Source: Campanula takesimana
Lineage: Eukaryota > Streptophyta > Magnoliopsida > Asterales > Campanulaceae
DNA length: 64,000 bases
Assembly (NCBI GenBank): GCA_026119855.1
Contig: JAOWBW010000131.1
Coordinates: 620,001-684,000, forward strand
Direction: 5' to 3'
The position numbers and the translations under genes are program-made. The notes beneath the pieces are model-generated. The model searched no databases. It was not told the DNA's origin and saw nothing but the letters and a program-made list of their open reading frames with translations. Positions 37,100 through 46,909 of the stretch are shown in pieces; the stretch's first letter is position 1, and each line of letters opens with the position of its first letter.

Positions 37100-38100
37100 C
37101 AGTATTTTCTCGAAGGTTGAAAGTGAAGAGACCAAACATGGCGTATCCCCAAGCCTGCGAATGGGTGAAACATAGAAAAATGTCAAAACTGAATGAGTTA
37201 CTGAGACAGAAAGTAAACTGGGGCTGAAATAAAGGAGGAATACAGAAGAAGATAAGTATTATACCTCCCAGGCATGACTGTAGCCGCCTAAGCTAGAGTT
37301 CGCCCGATCCCGCTAACTCTCATCCATCGCCACGTATCAGTGGGCCAAGCAAGCTGAACCCCAACTGGCATCAGTCACATGCTGTATATCCCTCAGCCAG
37401 CTCAAAAGAGTGAACAAGGCAGTCGACGCATGATTGGAAAATAGCGTCTCAGAAAAGGCCCACCACAGAAAGCCACAGACAGCTGTAATACAGGTGGCGG
37501 TGAGGTGCATCTGACTAGCATTAACAGTAACGTAGGCATTGACCTTGTCCCTCAAAGCCTTCAGAGGGACACCCTTTCCTAGGATACGCACGGAGAAGCC
37601 CAGAAAATGCCTCATATCATCACCGTTGGGAGAGAAATCAGCATCCACCTCAAGTGGCTCACCGACAATAGCAAGCCCAGTAATGGCATAAAAGTCAGTA
37701 GGGGTCATAGTGACCTCCCCCCACCGCATATGCATGGTGTGAGTACTATCCCACCAGTGCTCCCGAATAGCTTGGAGCAAGTGAACATTCCTCCTCTCGC
37801 CGACTAAGCCGTCGAAGAAGGGCTTAAGCCCGAGATTCTCGATCTTTTCCTTCATCTCACCATTAAGAGTTGCCCACCTCTCGGAAACCACTCGTGCGCT
37901 GCCTCTACAATTATCGACAACCCTGAATGACTGCAAGCAACAAAGGCAAAAGAGGCGAATGTCAAAAAACCGGTAAAATCTAGCGGGCATCTCTTTTGCG
38001 TCTTCATTTTGGCTCGATTAATGAGGAAGTGTGCATCGAATCTAGCTGAGGATGAGAGACATGTGATTTTGCGGTGGAGACCTTTTGTCACTAAAGGTGA
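37100..38100 (-). pseudogene. broken PMD gene (minus strand)
   Basis: A second PMD-type gene, diverged from 15861-17763. An exon at 37930-37265 begins after TTGCTTGCAG and contains ERWATLNGEMKEKIENLGLK, HMRWGEVTMTPTDFYAITGL and FLWWAFSETLFSNHASTALF; it ends at a GTATAAT donor. A following exon (37154-37100) reads AWGYAMFGLFTFNLREN and is cut by the junction with the B LTR. In-frame stops: TGA at 37339-37337 and TAG at 37315-37313. The first exon is not clear; sequence to about 38090 may hold it. Exon phases agree with those of a PMD gene. Confidence 0.75.
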
Positions 38101-38428
38101 GTGACATTGACTTGAATAGGGAAGTGGCCCCTAGTATTGACTTCATGTATTTTTATTTATTGAATGACTCACGAAGGCGAGTAAGTCATTAAGGGAGAAG
38201 AGAAGGAAAGCCCCAATTTGATTGCAAGAAATTGGGAGTATTGCTGAAAGATAAGAATCCCCTAGACTCGACAAGGAACGTGAAATGATTTCAAATCTAG
38301 GAAAGTTGTTCAATCTTGAGGTGATTAAATCATTGGCAAATGACTCGTACAAAGATGTCTTGACAAGTTCGAGATGAAGGCCAATCACCATAATGTGCTA
38401 GGGCTAAACATATCTTCTTTCTTGCATG
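38092..38428 (-). other. unassigned stretch between PMD remnant and element E hairpin
   Basis: No gene supported. It could be the worn 3' end of an antisense gene of element E, but similarity is too weak to claim. Confidence 0.35.
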
Positions 38429-38490
38429 AGACCGGACCCGAAGGTTTCCTAGGTTCCTCCAGTGTAAAGGCTCAGGTCACCGTAGTTCTT
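38429..38490 (-). other. recurrent covarying hairpin, copy in element E
   Basis: Minus strand: GAACTACG, ACCTGAG, CCT/AGG inner stem, then CCTAGG in place of CGTAGG, so the outer stem has a mismatch. Tail AAACCTTCGGGTCCGGTC. Confidence 0.6.
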
Positions 38491-38622
38491 GTTAATACTC
38501 CATTCTTCGTGATGGAATTTTTGTCGATGTAGCTTCGTCCTTGGAAAATGATATTGATCTTGTTGTGAACTTCTTTGAATGAGGGGGATTTTTTTTTTTT
38601 TTTTTTTTGTGCTCTAACTTTT

Positions 38623-38655
38623 GCCTAGGTTGTTTTGAAAAGTACAACCTAGCGA
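38623..38655 (-). other. CTAGGTTGT/ACAACCTAG stem-loop after gag (element E)
   Basis: Nine base pairs with a ten-base loop. It occupies the place of the GCAA stem-loops of A and F, but the inner part is different. A run of about 20 T lies just left (38589-38608). Confidence 0.6.
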
Positions 38656-38964
38656 GCCTTTTTTTTAATCCCCTTTTGAAAACTTTGCTTGATTTTTCTC
38701 CATGCTTGATGTCTTGGATTCGTCGTTGATGTCGTTGCCTTCGTCATGATATTTATCCCCTAGGCGTTCAAGTGATGGCCTTCGTTCTAAAACTTGTCGA
38801 GACATCTTTTCATCATTTTGCCAAGAATTAGATTGAACAACTTGTAAGAGTGTATGAGGACAAGAACGACTTTTATTAAGACCGACTCAAACTTTAACAT
38901 TGACGAGAAGAAAGAAAACTTAATGCACACATAAGAGGACTTTTGATTTTTTTTATTCCTATTA

Positions 38965-39984
38965 CTAGGTAGAGAAAGAGAAACTGAGGTTGCTATCGTC
39001 ATCCCCCATGTCGTTGTAGTCTTCATTGTCGTTGTAGTCTTCCATGTCACTACATTCTTCCATGTCGTTGCTCGGATTGCTCGGTAACCCTTCGTCGTTG
39101 AAGCTTGTCTCATAGGAGGACTCGGGCACTTCTCGGAGCAAATTGTCAACTCTATTTCCCGCATCATACATGCTTGCAAAATCCGAATAAAAGGCCCCAC
39201 TAAGATGAGCTCGGTGGTCCAAAGTCAAACATTTCAAAAAGATGTTCATCTGTTCCTTTATTGAGGGCCTATCCACAATCTCGGCTAACTTGTCATTCCA
39301 ACGGCGAGAAAAGTCCCCAAATGATTCATTTCCCTCTTGCATGGTGTTCTCCAATTCTTTCTTCGTGAGACGGTACATGAAATTTCCTTGGTATTGATTC
39401 TTGAAGACAAACATAGCGGCATCCCAATTGAGGCGGGTGGAAATCGGGAGACCCATATACCAATATTTTGCGACCCCATCGAGAGTAAGTGGGAAACACT
39501 GTGACATTATTTGAGGAGACACTTTCTTTGGTAGCATGGCCCAAATGTAAGAGTCAACATGAGCATCGGGACAAGAGTTGCCATTAAACTTTCCAATATC
39601 GGGCATTTTGAATTTTTTGGGGAGGGCCACCATTGTGTTCGTGAGAAAAGAAGCTTGATGAAGATCGGTGCTCGGGCCCTTGTGCAAATTTAGCCCACTA
39701 AGCCTTTGGTCAATGTAGGACATGATAGTGTTGACAAAACCAGTGTCGATGCTTAGGACCTCTTTCCCTTCGTTTGTGAGCCCCTTCAATTGGTTCTCGA
39801 GCTTAGCAAGTTCTTTCTTATGGGCCATTCTCTCATGCTTGAGACGGGCTTACCATAAATCATCCTTGCGTCGAGCATTCTCGGCGAGTGCATCAATTTG
39901 TCCTTTCAGTGCTTTGATCATGTTGGCTATATCCTCGTTGGACCGGGAAAGATTGCCACCGTTGTTGTTACCGTCGGAAGTCAT
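38965..39984 (-). pseudogene. gag: gag of element E with acidic tail
   Basis: The frame starts at ATG 39984 (MTSDGNNNGGNLSRSNED), is broken by TAA at 39852-39850, and continues from 39828 to 38965. The capsid core (KFKMPDIGKFNGNSCPDAHV, PLTLDGVAKYWYMGLP, NIFLKCLTLDHRAHLSGAFYSDFASMYDAG) parallels F residues 205-360. After the capsid, in place of knuckle and protease, there is an acidic repeat (SDMEDYNDNEDYNDMGDDD) and a natural stop. The protein would be a capsid with a charged tail and no nucleic-acid binding knuckle. Confidence 0.85.
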
Positions 39985-41204
39985 TGGACCTATTGAAGAA
40001 CACGGTTGATCTTAGGATGGCCCCACAAACACTTTTTGGGTAAAATTATTTAACCCACAAACAAGAAAAAGACTAAACCACATAAGGAAAAAATGACTCT
40101 TTTTTTTATTATTTATTTACAAAGTCGGAAGGACGTAGTCCTTTTTAGGGTTTCTAGAAAAATAGTGGAATCGTCACACTAATATATAGACTTTCTCGCG
40201 GTCCCATATACTCATCGGATTCCACCACGCTTGTGATACCTACATGTGATGGGATTAAACTAAATTAATGTCATAAAGCATACATGCGGGGACGGAGTTT
40301 TATTTCGTCCATAATAGTCACTTGGGGACGGAGTTTTATTTTGTCCATAATAACCACTTGTTTCTTTTGGAAACGGCATGTATGATTTGATGACATTAGT
40401 TTAGGGAAATCTCGACACACGAAAAACCGACTTGGTCACGGAGTGTTAGATCCTAACTAGAATTGTGTTGGCTTGTGCTCGGTTAAAGAGAGGCTTAAGG
40501 TCACCCCCGGCATGTAGTCGTGAACTACGCCACAGGTTGAGGTTTACCGCTTCGAGAGAGTCAAGGTCGGGTGGAGCTTGAAACTCTCTAGGACGGGCCT
40601 CGACGGGTTTGGGGTTATGAACTTGTGCGACTCGATTGTGAGCAATTCATAGGAATATGTGCATGTAGTGTGAGGTCAAGCCAAGTGATAATTTTTTTTT
40701 AATATTTTTTTTAACAAAAGAAAAAACAAATAAGCACATAATTTACAACTTTCGAATCACCCGTGTGACCGTTAAAATAAACAGAAAGTAAGAGAAGTTA
40801 TGTGCCGGCCTGGTGCCCACACACTGTTCAAACTGTTCTGTGCACTGTTCTGTTCTGGAAATGCACCCAGAAGCGTGCGCATTAGGCTACCTACTCGGGA
40901 GGCGCGCGCGTTAGAGGAAGAGGGGCAGAGGCGCCCGCTTCTGGGTGAGAACCTGCAAATCAGTGGGTTCAAGGGATTGCCTTGACCCTAAATAATAAAA
41001 CTTTCCCCTGCAATAATTGTTAGCACAGAAACATGAAATGGAAGGACAAGAAGGCGGGCGATTCTGGTAATTAAGGTCGGACGCGCGCGCTTTAGGCCAA
41101 GAAGACCAGAGGCGTGCGCTTCCAACCCCTTTTTACCAGAATGCCCAAAAAACAGAATAAAAGAACACCAAAAGATGAAAACGCAAGTTTAACCCTCTAA
41201 ATTG
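39985..41204 (-). other. leader of element E
   Basis: Homologous to the F leader (55286-56629). Contains two near-repeats of ggggacggagttttattt (40289-40345), a GTAGT/ACTAC hairpin (40514-40528), and GC-rich words aagcgtgcgc and ggaggcgcgcgcg (40869-40946, 41077-41122). No gene. Confidence 0.65.
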
Positions 41205-41222
41205 TCCCCAGCAGAGTCGCCA
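41205..41222 (-). promoter_or_regulatory. primer binding site of element E
   Basis: TGGCGACTCTGCTGGGGA on the minus strand, one base from the LTR. Confidence 0.85.
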
Positions 41223-41223
41223 C

Positions 41224-42452
41224 TGTAGATACCCCGGGAAATCCCACTACTTGGCTAGAGCGGTGGAAGGATCCTAGGATGTCTAACTTGTTTTAATTTT
41301 TAGAGTCGCCACCTATGTTATTGAGGGAACATAAGAAAAACCTAAAGAAAAAGCCTATTTTAATATTACGAAACTAGAGATTCGGGAAGAGAAGGGTTCG
41401 GGGGTTAGGTGACGGAGTGGGAAGTAATTAAACACCCACTCCGCCCCGCTTACGCGGGTCTTGCTACTATTGGTGTTCTAATGCTAAATGTCCTTCAATT
41501 GATATTAAAATGTGCTAACAATTATAATGTAAAAAAAAATGGGAGTTGCAAAGGGAAATAAAAAGAGACTTGTTTTATTGATTTAATTCCAACAATTACA
41601 TGTCAAACGATTACATTAAGGAGTAAATGGTAAATTAAAATGGAGTTTAGAATGTTGGAATGTAACCTTGGCCAAACTTCAATAGTGAAGTGGTCTTTTG
41701 GTTGTATTCCTTTTTATGGAGATTGCATACACATTTAGAAGAGATGAAAGATGAAGAAAGCAAATAACGAGTTTTGATAAAGAGAAGTAAAAGAGTTTAG
41801 AAGGAGAAAGTGAACATTGTACCTTGTGCTTGAATGGGGAAGAGCCAATTTGTCAATAATAACCACTCTTGAAAATGAACTTTTTAGTTTAAGAGAGTTT
41901 TTTGATCAATAATTCTTCCTCTCTTTCCAAGGTGGAATAAAGAGGTATTTATAGGTGTAGGGAGAGTGTTTGTGGTCACAAAGATAGCCTTTCCCCGGAT
42001 CAAGTCAAGGCATAATGGTTTTGGAGGTTACAAATCAGAAAATGAGGGAAATTTGGCAAAATCTGGGATCCTGGAGGTGGGAAGCGCGCACATCCCACCC
42101 CCCCCCCTATGTGAGGCGCACGCCTCTCACAAATGAGGGAAAAGGCGTGCTCGTCCCATCTTCAGAAAATCCATATTTTAGCCCAAAAGTTGGTCCCGTT
42201 ATGCAGTTAAGCCCCGAAACTAACAAAATCAGTCAGAAACATAACGAACACCACGAAAGTCAACAAAAACAAAGTAAACAAAGACATAGGTTGAATTTGT
42301 CACTTAGTCAAATCCAAGACTAACGGAGTAAGTCAGGAACTTAATGGAAAGTAACGAAAGTTAACGAAAAGTAACAAAACTTAACAGAAAATAGGAAGAT
42401 AGAGAATGTGTATGCAATCGGGACATGAGAGGTCCAAGGCGGGGTGTCTACA
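41224..42452 (-). repeat. 5' LTR of element E (1,229 bp)
   Basis: Minus strand TGTAGACACCCC...GGGGTATCTACA, homologous to the F LTRs. Upstream GC words at 42082-42157, TATA box CTATAAATAC near 41957-41948, hairpin CGGAGTGGG/CCCACTCCG at 41413-41443. Confidence 0.85.
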
Positions 42453-43540
42453 CTTCCACCACTTCCTCTCAATCTGAACATTCAGTCCTTCTTTGGACAC
42501 AATCACCTTACCAATGACAACTACCTCAATTGGTAATCTCTTTTATTTACTGTTCGCTCAACGTTTAGTCTCATCTATTCCCTCACAGACACCACGCCTC
42601 CACCATCTCACCTTCCTGATGGAAAATCCAATCCTCTCCATCATCGTTTCAAACAGGCTTCTAGCTTGGTTCTTAGCTGGATAAAAGCTACAGTTTCCCC
42701 TAAAATTCTGTCTCGACTTAATCCCTGCACCACCGCTCCGGAGGCCTGGTCTTTACTTGAGAAACATTTCGGTAGTTGCTCTCGCATCCACATCCAAAAA
42801 CTCAGAAATAGTCTCAATTCTTTGTCCAAGAAACTGGACATGTCCATTGATGACTATTTTCTTTATGCTATTTCCATCTCCGATGCTCTTGCTAAAGCGG
42901 GGGAAATAATATCCGATGACGACCTCCAACAGGGAATTGTTGCTGGCCTTGGTTCTTCTTTTAAAGAGTTTATAACCGCCCAGAACAACCGCCCTGCCGA
43001 TTCATTAGATGATCTTCAAGATCTTCTCCTTCAAGAGGAGGATCTCCTGTCTAAATTCAATCTAGCCTCTCTCAATCCTACCAGCGAACTACTTGCTGCA
43101 AACCCCGGTTCAACGTCTTCTTCAAATCAGTCGGGCAGAGATCAGGCTTTGTCTCACTCCAACCGTGGTCGTGGATCTTCTAGGGGTAGAGGACATCGCA
43201 ATAATAACAGAGGAAGGAAGGCCGTGGTGGTCGCGGCATACTGCCAACACCTAACTTTGGACCCTATTCTCCAAATCCCTACCCACACAATCCCCAAACC
43301 CGACCCACTGGACAGCCATAAAAACAATTTACCCTTTATCGCCCACCAAACCCTTTTTCTCACATGGAAAACACAGCTTCTCAATTCTGTTTCAAACCTG
43401 ACCAAACTGCCCCTCAGTGTCCCGACCGTGGCAATAAAGAACTATATGGTTCTCATCCATTTGATTCCACCTATTCTGGTCCTTCCGCTTCCCCCTCACA
43501 TGCTGGGTCATAAAATGGTTCTTATGGTACACCTTACTCC
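42453..43540 (+). pseudogene. gag: Ty1/copia gag, 5' part cut by element E
   Basis: The frame is open from the very edge of the E LTR (LPPLPLNLNIQSFFGHNHLT), with TAA at 42534-42536. The capsid part (WSLLEKHFGSCSRIHIQKLR, MSIDDYFLYAISISDALAKA) is the UBN2-type gag of copia elements. A Gly/Arg-rich stretch (RGRGSSRGRGHRNNNRGR) follows, then a frame change near 43215. A worn knuckle region (QFCFKPDQTAPQCPDRG) and a stop near 43515 precede the protease. The start codon is lost to the insertion. Confidence 0.85.
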
Positions 43541-43543
43541 TCC

Positions 43544-44333
43544 ATGGCTCAATCCATTGTTTTCGATTCAGGTGCTACAAACCACATGACATCATCAACT
43601 GAAGGTCTCTCACATATCTCTCTATACACAGGTATCGACACCGTCACTGTTGCAAATGGTAATCATGTTCCTATATCTTTCATTGGTGACTCTTCTTTTC
43701 GTCATCAAAATAGAAACTTTGTCCTTAATAATGTTTTATGCGTTCCTAGTTTGCATAAATCTCTCATTTATATCTGTCAGTTTTCGTTGGGCAATAATTG
43801 TTTCTTTGAGTTTGATGGATTTGTTTTTCGTGTGAAGGACAATGTCACGAAGCAGATTATTCTCTCTGGCAATAGCTCGAATGGTCTATACACCCTTCAA
43901 TTTGACTCGGCTGCTCGGATCAATCCCTTGGCTCTCATCGGTGAGCGTGCACCCTCTTCTACTTGGCATGCACGCCTTGGTCATCCATCGTCTCAGGTTT
44001 TTCAGTCTTTAGTTAATAAAATCCACATTCCTATCAGTGGATCAGTGTCGAAGTCTATGTGTCACATTTGTCCTTTGGGCAAATCTAGCAAATTACCTTT
44101 TGTTTATAGGAATTTCAATTTTACTGTACCTTTATCTTTTATTCATTTGGATGTATGGGGTCCTTCCCCTGTTACTTCTAATCAAGGTTTTCGTTATTAC
44201 TTAAGTATAGTGGATGATTTTTCTCGTTATGTCTGGTTTTATCCTCTTTCTCGCAAATCTGATGTTCTTGATGTTTTTTCTACTTTTAAACTTCAAGTTG
44301 AAAATTAGTTAAGTCAAAAAAATTCTGCCATTC
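43544..44333 (+). pseudogene. pol: copia protease, pre-integrase zinc finger and first part of integrase
   Basis: The protease motif DSGATNHMTS lies at residues 7-16 of this frame. The GAG_pre-integrase domain has HARLGHPSSQ and CHICPLGKSS (the HHCC zinc site). The integrase core begins with FIHLDVWGPSP, giving the first catalytic Asp. TAG at 44306-44308 and then the F insertion at 44334 end it. The frame is resumed at 57645 (second part). Confidence 0.88.
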
Positions 44334-44517
44334 TGTAGATACCCCGGGTGGGAAACCACGGCTTTAGGCTCGAGCGCGCGGGTTGTCCTAGGATGTCTAA
44401 CTTGTTTTTAGAGTCGCCACCTATGTTTTGAGGAACATAAGAAAAACCTATTGATTGTAGCCTAAGTTTGATTACGAAAACAGAGATTCTTTGTTTTGAG
44501 GTCCGGGGGTTAGATTA

Positions 44518-44548
44518 CGAGATGGGAAGTACCGAAACACCCATCTCG
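44518..44548 (-). other. covarying U5-side hairpin (element F)
   Basis: Perfect 9-bp stem CGAGATGGG/CCCATCTCG around a 13-base loop; repeated at 56833-56863 in the other LTR. Confidence 0.7.
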
Positions 44549-45063
44549 CCCAACTTAAGTTGGTCTTGCTTGGTCAAAATCTACATGAATGAAAATGTTC
44601 TTCTTCTTCTTCTTTAAGTCATAAAAAGGGGGTTTAAAATAGGATTTGGAATGTAGGAGATAACTCCTTAACCAACCTCAATGAGATGAGGTGATCATTG
44701 GAGTCATGTCCCAAAATGATTTGGGTGATTGCACATTTGGTTAAAGTAAAAGAGAGAGATGAGATGAAGTAGAAAAGAAAGGAAAAGATGGACTTTTACC
44801 TACAATTCGAAGACCTTCAAATGTTGCTTGAAGAAATCCTTGGAGAACTTTTTAGAAAGTGATTTTGGTATAGTTTTGTAAGTTCAATCTTTTGTTGATT
44901 TTTCGACCTTTTTTCCGATCCTTGAAAATGGAGGTAAAGAGAGGTTTTTATAGGTGAAAGAGGGGTGTTTTTGGTGCCAAAACTCAGTCACCAAGAAATC
45001 CTTCCCGGGCAAAATCCTGTAAATTGAGCAAGGGAGGGAATCCTGGCCAGAAATCTGTAACTG

Positions 45064-45142
45064 ACGCCCAAAGGCGCGCGCTTCCTGCTTTGGGGGCGGG
45101 AGGCGCGCACGCCTGGATCCTAGTGTCGGAGGCGCGCGACTC
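45064..45142 (-). promoter_or_regulatory. GC-rich word cluster upstream of the F LTR TATA box
   Basis: aaggcgcgcgcttcc, gaggcgcgcacgcc and gaggcgcgcgactc within 80 bp. The same words are in the leader (56289-56365, 56513-56560) and upstream of the antisense gene (46676-46763). Confidence 0.65.
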
Positions 45143-45329
45143 AGATAAGGCAATTTTGACAGAATGGACTAGAAAGTCAGCCCTGTCATTCAGTTTAGTC
45201 CCTGAACTTAACGAAGTCAGTCAGGAACTTAACGGAAGTGACAGAAACTAACGAGAAACACTTAAAATGGGGAGAAACACAAGATCAAATGTGCAATCGG
45301 GGTGAGCGGTCCAAGGCGGGGTGTCTACA

Positions 45330-45341
45330 GAGCCCCTCGGC
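45330..45341 (-). promoter_or_regulatory. polypurine tract of element F
   Basis: cgccgaggggctc on the minus strand, adjacent to the 3' LTR start TGTAGACACC. Matches the tract of elements A and B. Confidence 0.8.
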
Positions 45342-45494
45342 GACGTGGACTGCAAAGCAGAACGTGTCGACGAAAGTTAAAAACACCTGCCGAGGACATC
45401 ACCAAGAAAAAGCAAAGACTCGATGAAAGCAGGAATTTGAAATTTCGAGAGATAGTGGTGCGCTCCCTGTGTGAGCGGCTTTTGCTGGAGTGTT

Positions 45495-46268
45495 GTATTA
45501 GGGCTCATGGGAGCTTGTCTCGATATGGACCGAGTTTTGTTAAGTTGGGGCTCATGGGAGCTTGTCTCGATATGGACCGAGTTTTGTTGAGTTGGGGCTC
45601 ATGGGAGCTTGTCTCGATATGGACCGAGTTGCCGACTTGGAGCTCATGGGAGCTTGTCTCGATATGGACCGAGTTTGCCGACTTGGAGCTCATGGGAGCT
45701 TGTCTCGATATGGACCGAGTTTGCCGACTTGGAGCTCATGGGAGCTTGTCTCGATATGGACCGAGTTGTCGACTTGGAGCTCATGGGAGCTTGTCTTGAT
45801 ATGGACCGAGTTTTCCGACTTGGAGCTCATGGGAGCTTGTCTCGATATGGACCGAGTTGTCGACTTGGAGCTCATGGGAGCTTGTCTCGATATGGACCGA
45901 GTTGTCGACTTGGAGCTCATGGGAGCTTGTCTCGATATGGACCGAGTTGCCGACCTGGAGCTCATGGGAGCTTGTCTCGATATGGACCGAGTTGTCGACT
46001 TGGAGCTCATGGGAGCTTGTCTTGATATGGACCGAGTTTGCCGACTTGGAGCTCATGGGAGCTTGTCTCGATATGGACCGAGTTATCGACTTGGAGCTCA
46101 TGGGAGCTTGTCTCGATATGGACCAAGTTGTCGACTTGGAGCTCATGGGAGCTTGTCTCGATATGGACCGAGTTGCCGACCTGGAGCTCATGGGAGCTTG
46201 TCTCGATATGGACCGAGTTGTCGACTTGGAGCTCATGGGAGCTTGTCTTGATATGGACCGAGTTGAAT
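45495..46268 (+). repeat. tandem array, 45-46 bp unit, 17 copies
   Basis: Unit gagctcatgggagcttgtct plus cgatatggaccgagttgtcgacttg, homogenised except the first three copies. It lies between the antisense gene promoter and the 3' LTR. As 45 is a multiple of three, open frames run through it on both strands; they are artefacts. Such 3' arrays in Tat elements are a known source of satellite DNA. Confidence 0.95.
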
Positions 46269-46675
46269 GTTTTGAATGAGATCGTTAGTGAACCCTTGTT
46301 GACGAATCCGTTAGTGAATCCATTTGATGAAATATTGCTTTGAAGTCTCGTGCCATTTGGAGTCACACTTGACTTTTTTGAATTGTGGGGTACGGGCACA
46401 GTTGACCGCGACCAGAAAAAATGTTCCTGCTGGGGATGAAATGTTGAGATTGACTCTTGAGAGGGGTGTGGCACCCGTGACAGAACTTAGGGAGTTTGGA
46501 AATTTGAAGAGGACAGCCTACTTTTGAGTGGGAGTTTCTATCCTACTTTCGATTTTTGACATGCCTTAAGGGCGGACCAGAAAAAGGTGTGCCCAACTGG
46601 GTGTCCGAGGATCGGGACAGTGTCTTGATTTAGGCTGGAGATCTCTGACAAGGCCCTTTTCTTGAAGCGATTCAG
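46269..46675 (+). other. spacer between tandem array and antisense promoter
   Basis: No gene. Contains ctgctggggatgaaatgttg near 46427, which has some likeness to the leader start but no clear function. Confidence 0.4.
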
Positions 46676-46830
46676 ACCCGGGAGGCGCGTGCCTTCATAT
46701 GTAGGCTTGGGACGCGCGCGCACTTCATGCCGCTGCCGGGTGGCGCGCGCGTCTGGGAGGCGGAATTTCGGGCTTGATATTTGCTGACCAAAAGAGCCTC
46801 CAACAGCTATAATATCATCTTCTGTTCGAC
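46676..46830 (+). promoter_or_regulatory. putative promoter of the antisense gene of element F
   Basis: GC words gaggcgcgtgcc, gacgcgcgcgcac and ggcgcgcgcgtctggg (46681-46756), then gctataatatc (46817-46827) as a TATA-like box about 85 bp before ATG 46910. Same arrangement as in the LTR of the same element. Confidence 0.6.
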
Positions 46831-46909
46831 CACTTGATTCTCACAGCTCCTTTCTGCCATTTTTGAACATCATATTATTGCTTAACTTTGCTTGTGATCA
46901 ACATTTTCC

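Larger units (their letters stand above)
38092..42452 (-). mobile_element. element E: gag-only Tat-type retrotransposon, 3' end missing
   Basis: Minus strand: 5' LTR 42452-41224, primer site 41222-41205, leader, gag 39984-38965, stem-loop 38652-38625, hairpin 38490-38429. No pol and no 3' LTR are found; the left edge is unsure. LTR, leader and gag are homologous to element F. It sits inside the copia gag frame, which starts at once at 42453. Confidence 0.75.
44334..45329 (-). repeat. 3' LTR of element F (996 bp)
   Basis: Minus strand TGTAGACACCCC...GGGGTATCTACA. GC words (45064-45142) lie upstream of the TATA box CTATAAAAAC (about 44955-44946). The hairpin CGAGATGGG/CCCATCTCG is at 44518-44548. 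Confidence 0.95.

Noticed and set aside
38143..38391. Remnant of an antisense DUF7745 gene in element E
   Set aside because: Only a short RRR-V-like match near 38175; too weak to claim.
45302..46474. Many frames of 60-229 codons on both strands
   Set aside because: All are artefacts of the 45-bp unit, which never brings a stop into some phases.
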